Shown: positions 32,692 through 33,252 of the stretch, one piece after another | Numbering within the stretch: the first letter of the stretch is position 1 | Layout of the letters: each line of letters starts with the position of its first letter | Assembly: GCA_029250885.1 (NCBI GenBank) | Contig: JAQXEK010000035.1 | Coordinates: forward strand, 1 to 33,252 | DNA: 33,252 bases | Direction: 5' to 3' | Source of the DNA: Planctomycetota bacterium | GTDB taxonomy: Bacteria > Planctomycetota > UBA1135 > GCA-002686595 | Translations under genes and position numbers: made by a program | The notes under the pieces: generated by a model | Database searches by the model: none | Told to the model about the DNA's origin: nothing | Seen by the model: the letters and a program-made list of their open reading frames with translations, nothing else

Positions 32692-33252
32692 CTACTCCCG
32701 TTCGCCGAAGTCGGGAACTTCGTAGGTGGCGTCGGGGTCGACCGGGTAGGTGTGGGGGGACCGCCACAGGGACTGGTGGAAGGCGGCCAGGGGAGTGACG
32801 CCGGAGGCGCCGTCGAGCAGGACGCCCACGTTGCGGCCCTCGTAGAAGTAGCCCTTCTCCCAGTTGGTGCTGCCCAGCCAGGCCTTGTCTTTGTCGACGA
32901 CCATGTACTTGGCGTGGATGACGCGAGCGAATGGGATGTGGCCGGTGGAGTGCTCGGGGATGGTGGTCATGCGGACCTCGATGCCGTCGGTGGCGGCCAG
33001 GGCTTGGAGGCCTTCGATGGTGCCCCGGCGCTTGCCCCAGTCGGCGACGAGCAGGCGCACGTCGACGCCGCGCTTGGCGGCCGCGAGGATGGGGTCCTGG
33101 AGCTCGTAAAAGACCTCGCCGCCGCGGTCCTTGAGCCTAAAGGTCATGACTTGAATCCAGACGCGCTCCTTTGCGCCTTCAATGCGCTCGATGATGTGAG
33201 GCAGGTCCCAGAGGTCCTCGTTGGGCAGCAGACCCTTGGGGCTGAAGACGGG
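32692..33252 (-). CDS. phospholipase-D-family protein (PLD3-like), 5' end cut by window
   Basis: The last 186 residues of a phospholipase-D superfamily protein are present; the gene runs off the right edge with an open frame and no start. The visible part begins with SPKGLLPNEDLWDLPHIIE, as in the second half of PLD3-like and poxvirus-K4-like members. It carries one complete HKD motif, HAKYMVVDKDKAWLGSTNW; the first HKD motif should lie outside the window. Family members act as phosphodiesterases on phospholipids or nucleic acids (PLD3 and PLD4 are exonucleases). Location and substrate cannot be judged without the N-terminus. Confidence 0.85.
   Translation of the reverse strand, partial: PVFSPKGLLPNEDLWDLPHIIERIEGAKERVWIQVMTFRLKDRGGEVFYELQDPILAAAKRGVDVRLLVADWGKRRGTIEGLQALAATDGIEVRMTTIPEHSTGHIPFARVIHAKYMVVDKDKAWLGSTNWEKGYFYEGRNVGVLLDGASGVTPLAAFHQSLWRSPHTYPVDPDATYEVPDFGERE

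Overview
The window is about 33 kb of GC-rich bacterial chromosome, roughly 60% GC by eye. It is densely coded on both strands and has no rRNA, tRNA, CRISPR array, insertion sequence or phage gene that I could recognise. An outer-membrane beta-barrel of the DUF481 type, a probable lipoprotein and several Sec signal peptides point to a Gram-negative cell envelope. Many genes lack a clear Shine-Dalgarno sequence. The gene mix (YdjY-like protein, myo-inositol-1-phosphate synthase, GldF-GldG-type permease fusion, SPFH/zinc-ribbon protein, secreted propeller-like protein) would suit a Planctomycetota-like or other environmental lineage, but the phylum is a guess and cannot be fixed from this sequence.

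Layout. 0.2-2.3 kb: a two-gene operon of a PLP-dependent D-amino-acid aldolase/dehydratase and an ornithine-cyclodeaminase/mu-crystallin reductase. 2.4-4.1 kb: two minus-strand genes, a CREST/alkaline-ceramidase-like membrane hydrolase and a DUF4336 protein. 4.2-7.9 kb: a LysR regulator divergent from aconitase B, with two nested palindromic sites in the shared promoter region. 8.0-8.5 kb: a SlyD-type FKBP facing aconitase, separated from it by two strong hairpins. 8.7-13.9 kb: a plus-strand run of a YdjY-like protein, a membrane protein, inositol-phosphate synthase and an M3 oligopeptidase. 14.0-15.6 kb: an alpha/beta hydrolase divergent from an orphan DNA methyltransferase. 15.6-16.9 kb: a hydrolase gene remnant, a perfect 17-bp-stem terminator and a very acidic secreted protein. 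17.2-19.5 kb: an SPFH/zinc-ribbon protein and a radical SAM/SPASM protein, convergent on a 20-bp-stem hairpin; the start of the radical SAM gene is disturbed by tandem 13-bp duplications. 19.7-23.0 kb: an ABC exporter ATPase and a fused GldF-GldG permease. 23.1-26.1 kb: a DUF481 barrel with a classical terminator, then a 66-codon gene overlapping a ZIP/SO_0444 metal-transporter fusion. 26.3-27.8 kb: a lone beta-galactosidase domain-5 lipoprotein and a small ORF with a perfect ribosome site. 27.8-33.3 kb: an ADP-forming acyl-CoA synthetase, a large secreted repeat protein and a truncated phospholipase-D-family protein, all on the minus strand.

Most of the window is housekeeping and general metabolism rather than an accessory island. 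The parts most worth a second look are the ZIP + SO_0444 transporter fusion with its small coupled partner, the palindromic operators between LysR and acnB, the frame-shifting tandem duplications at the radical SAM start, the lone beta-galactosidase domain-5 lipoprotein, and the small ORF at 27.7 kb.
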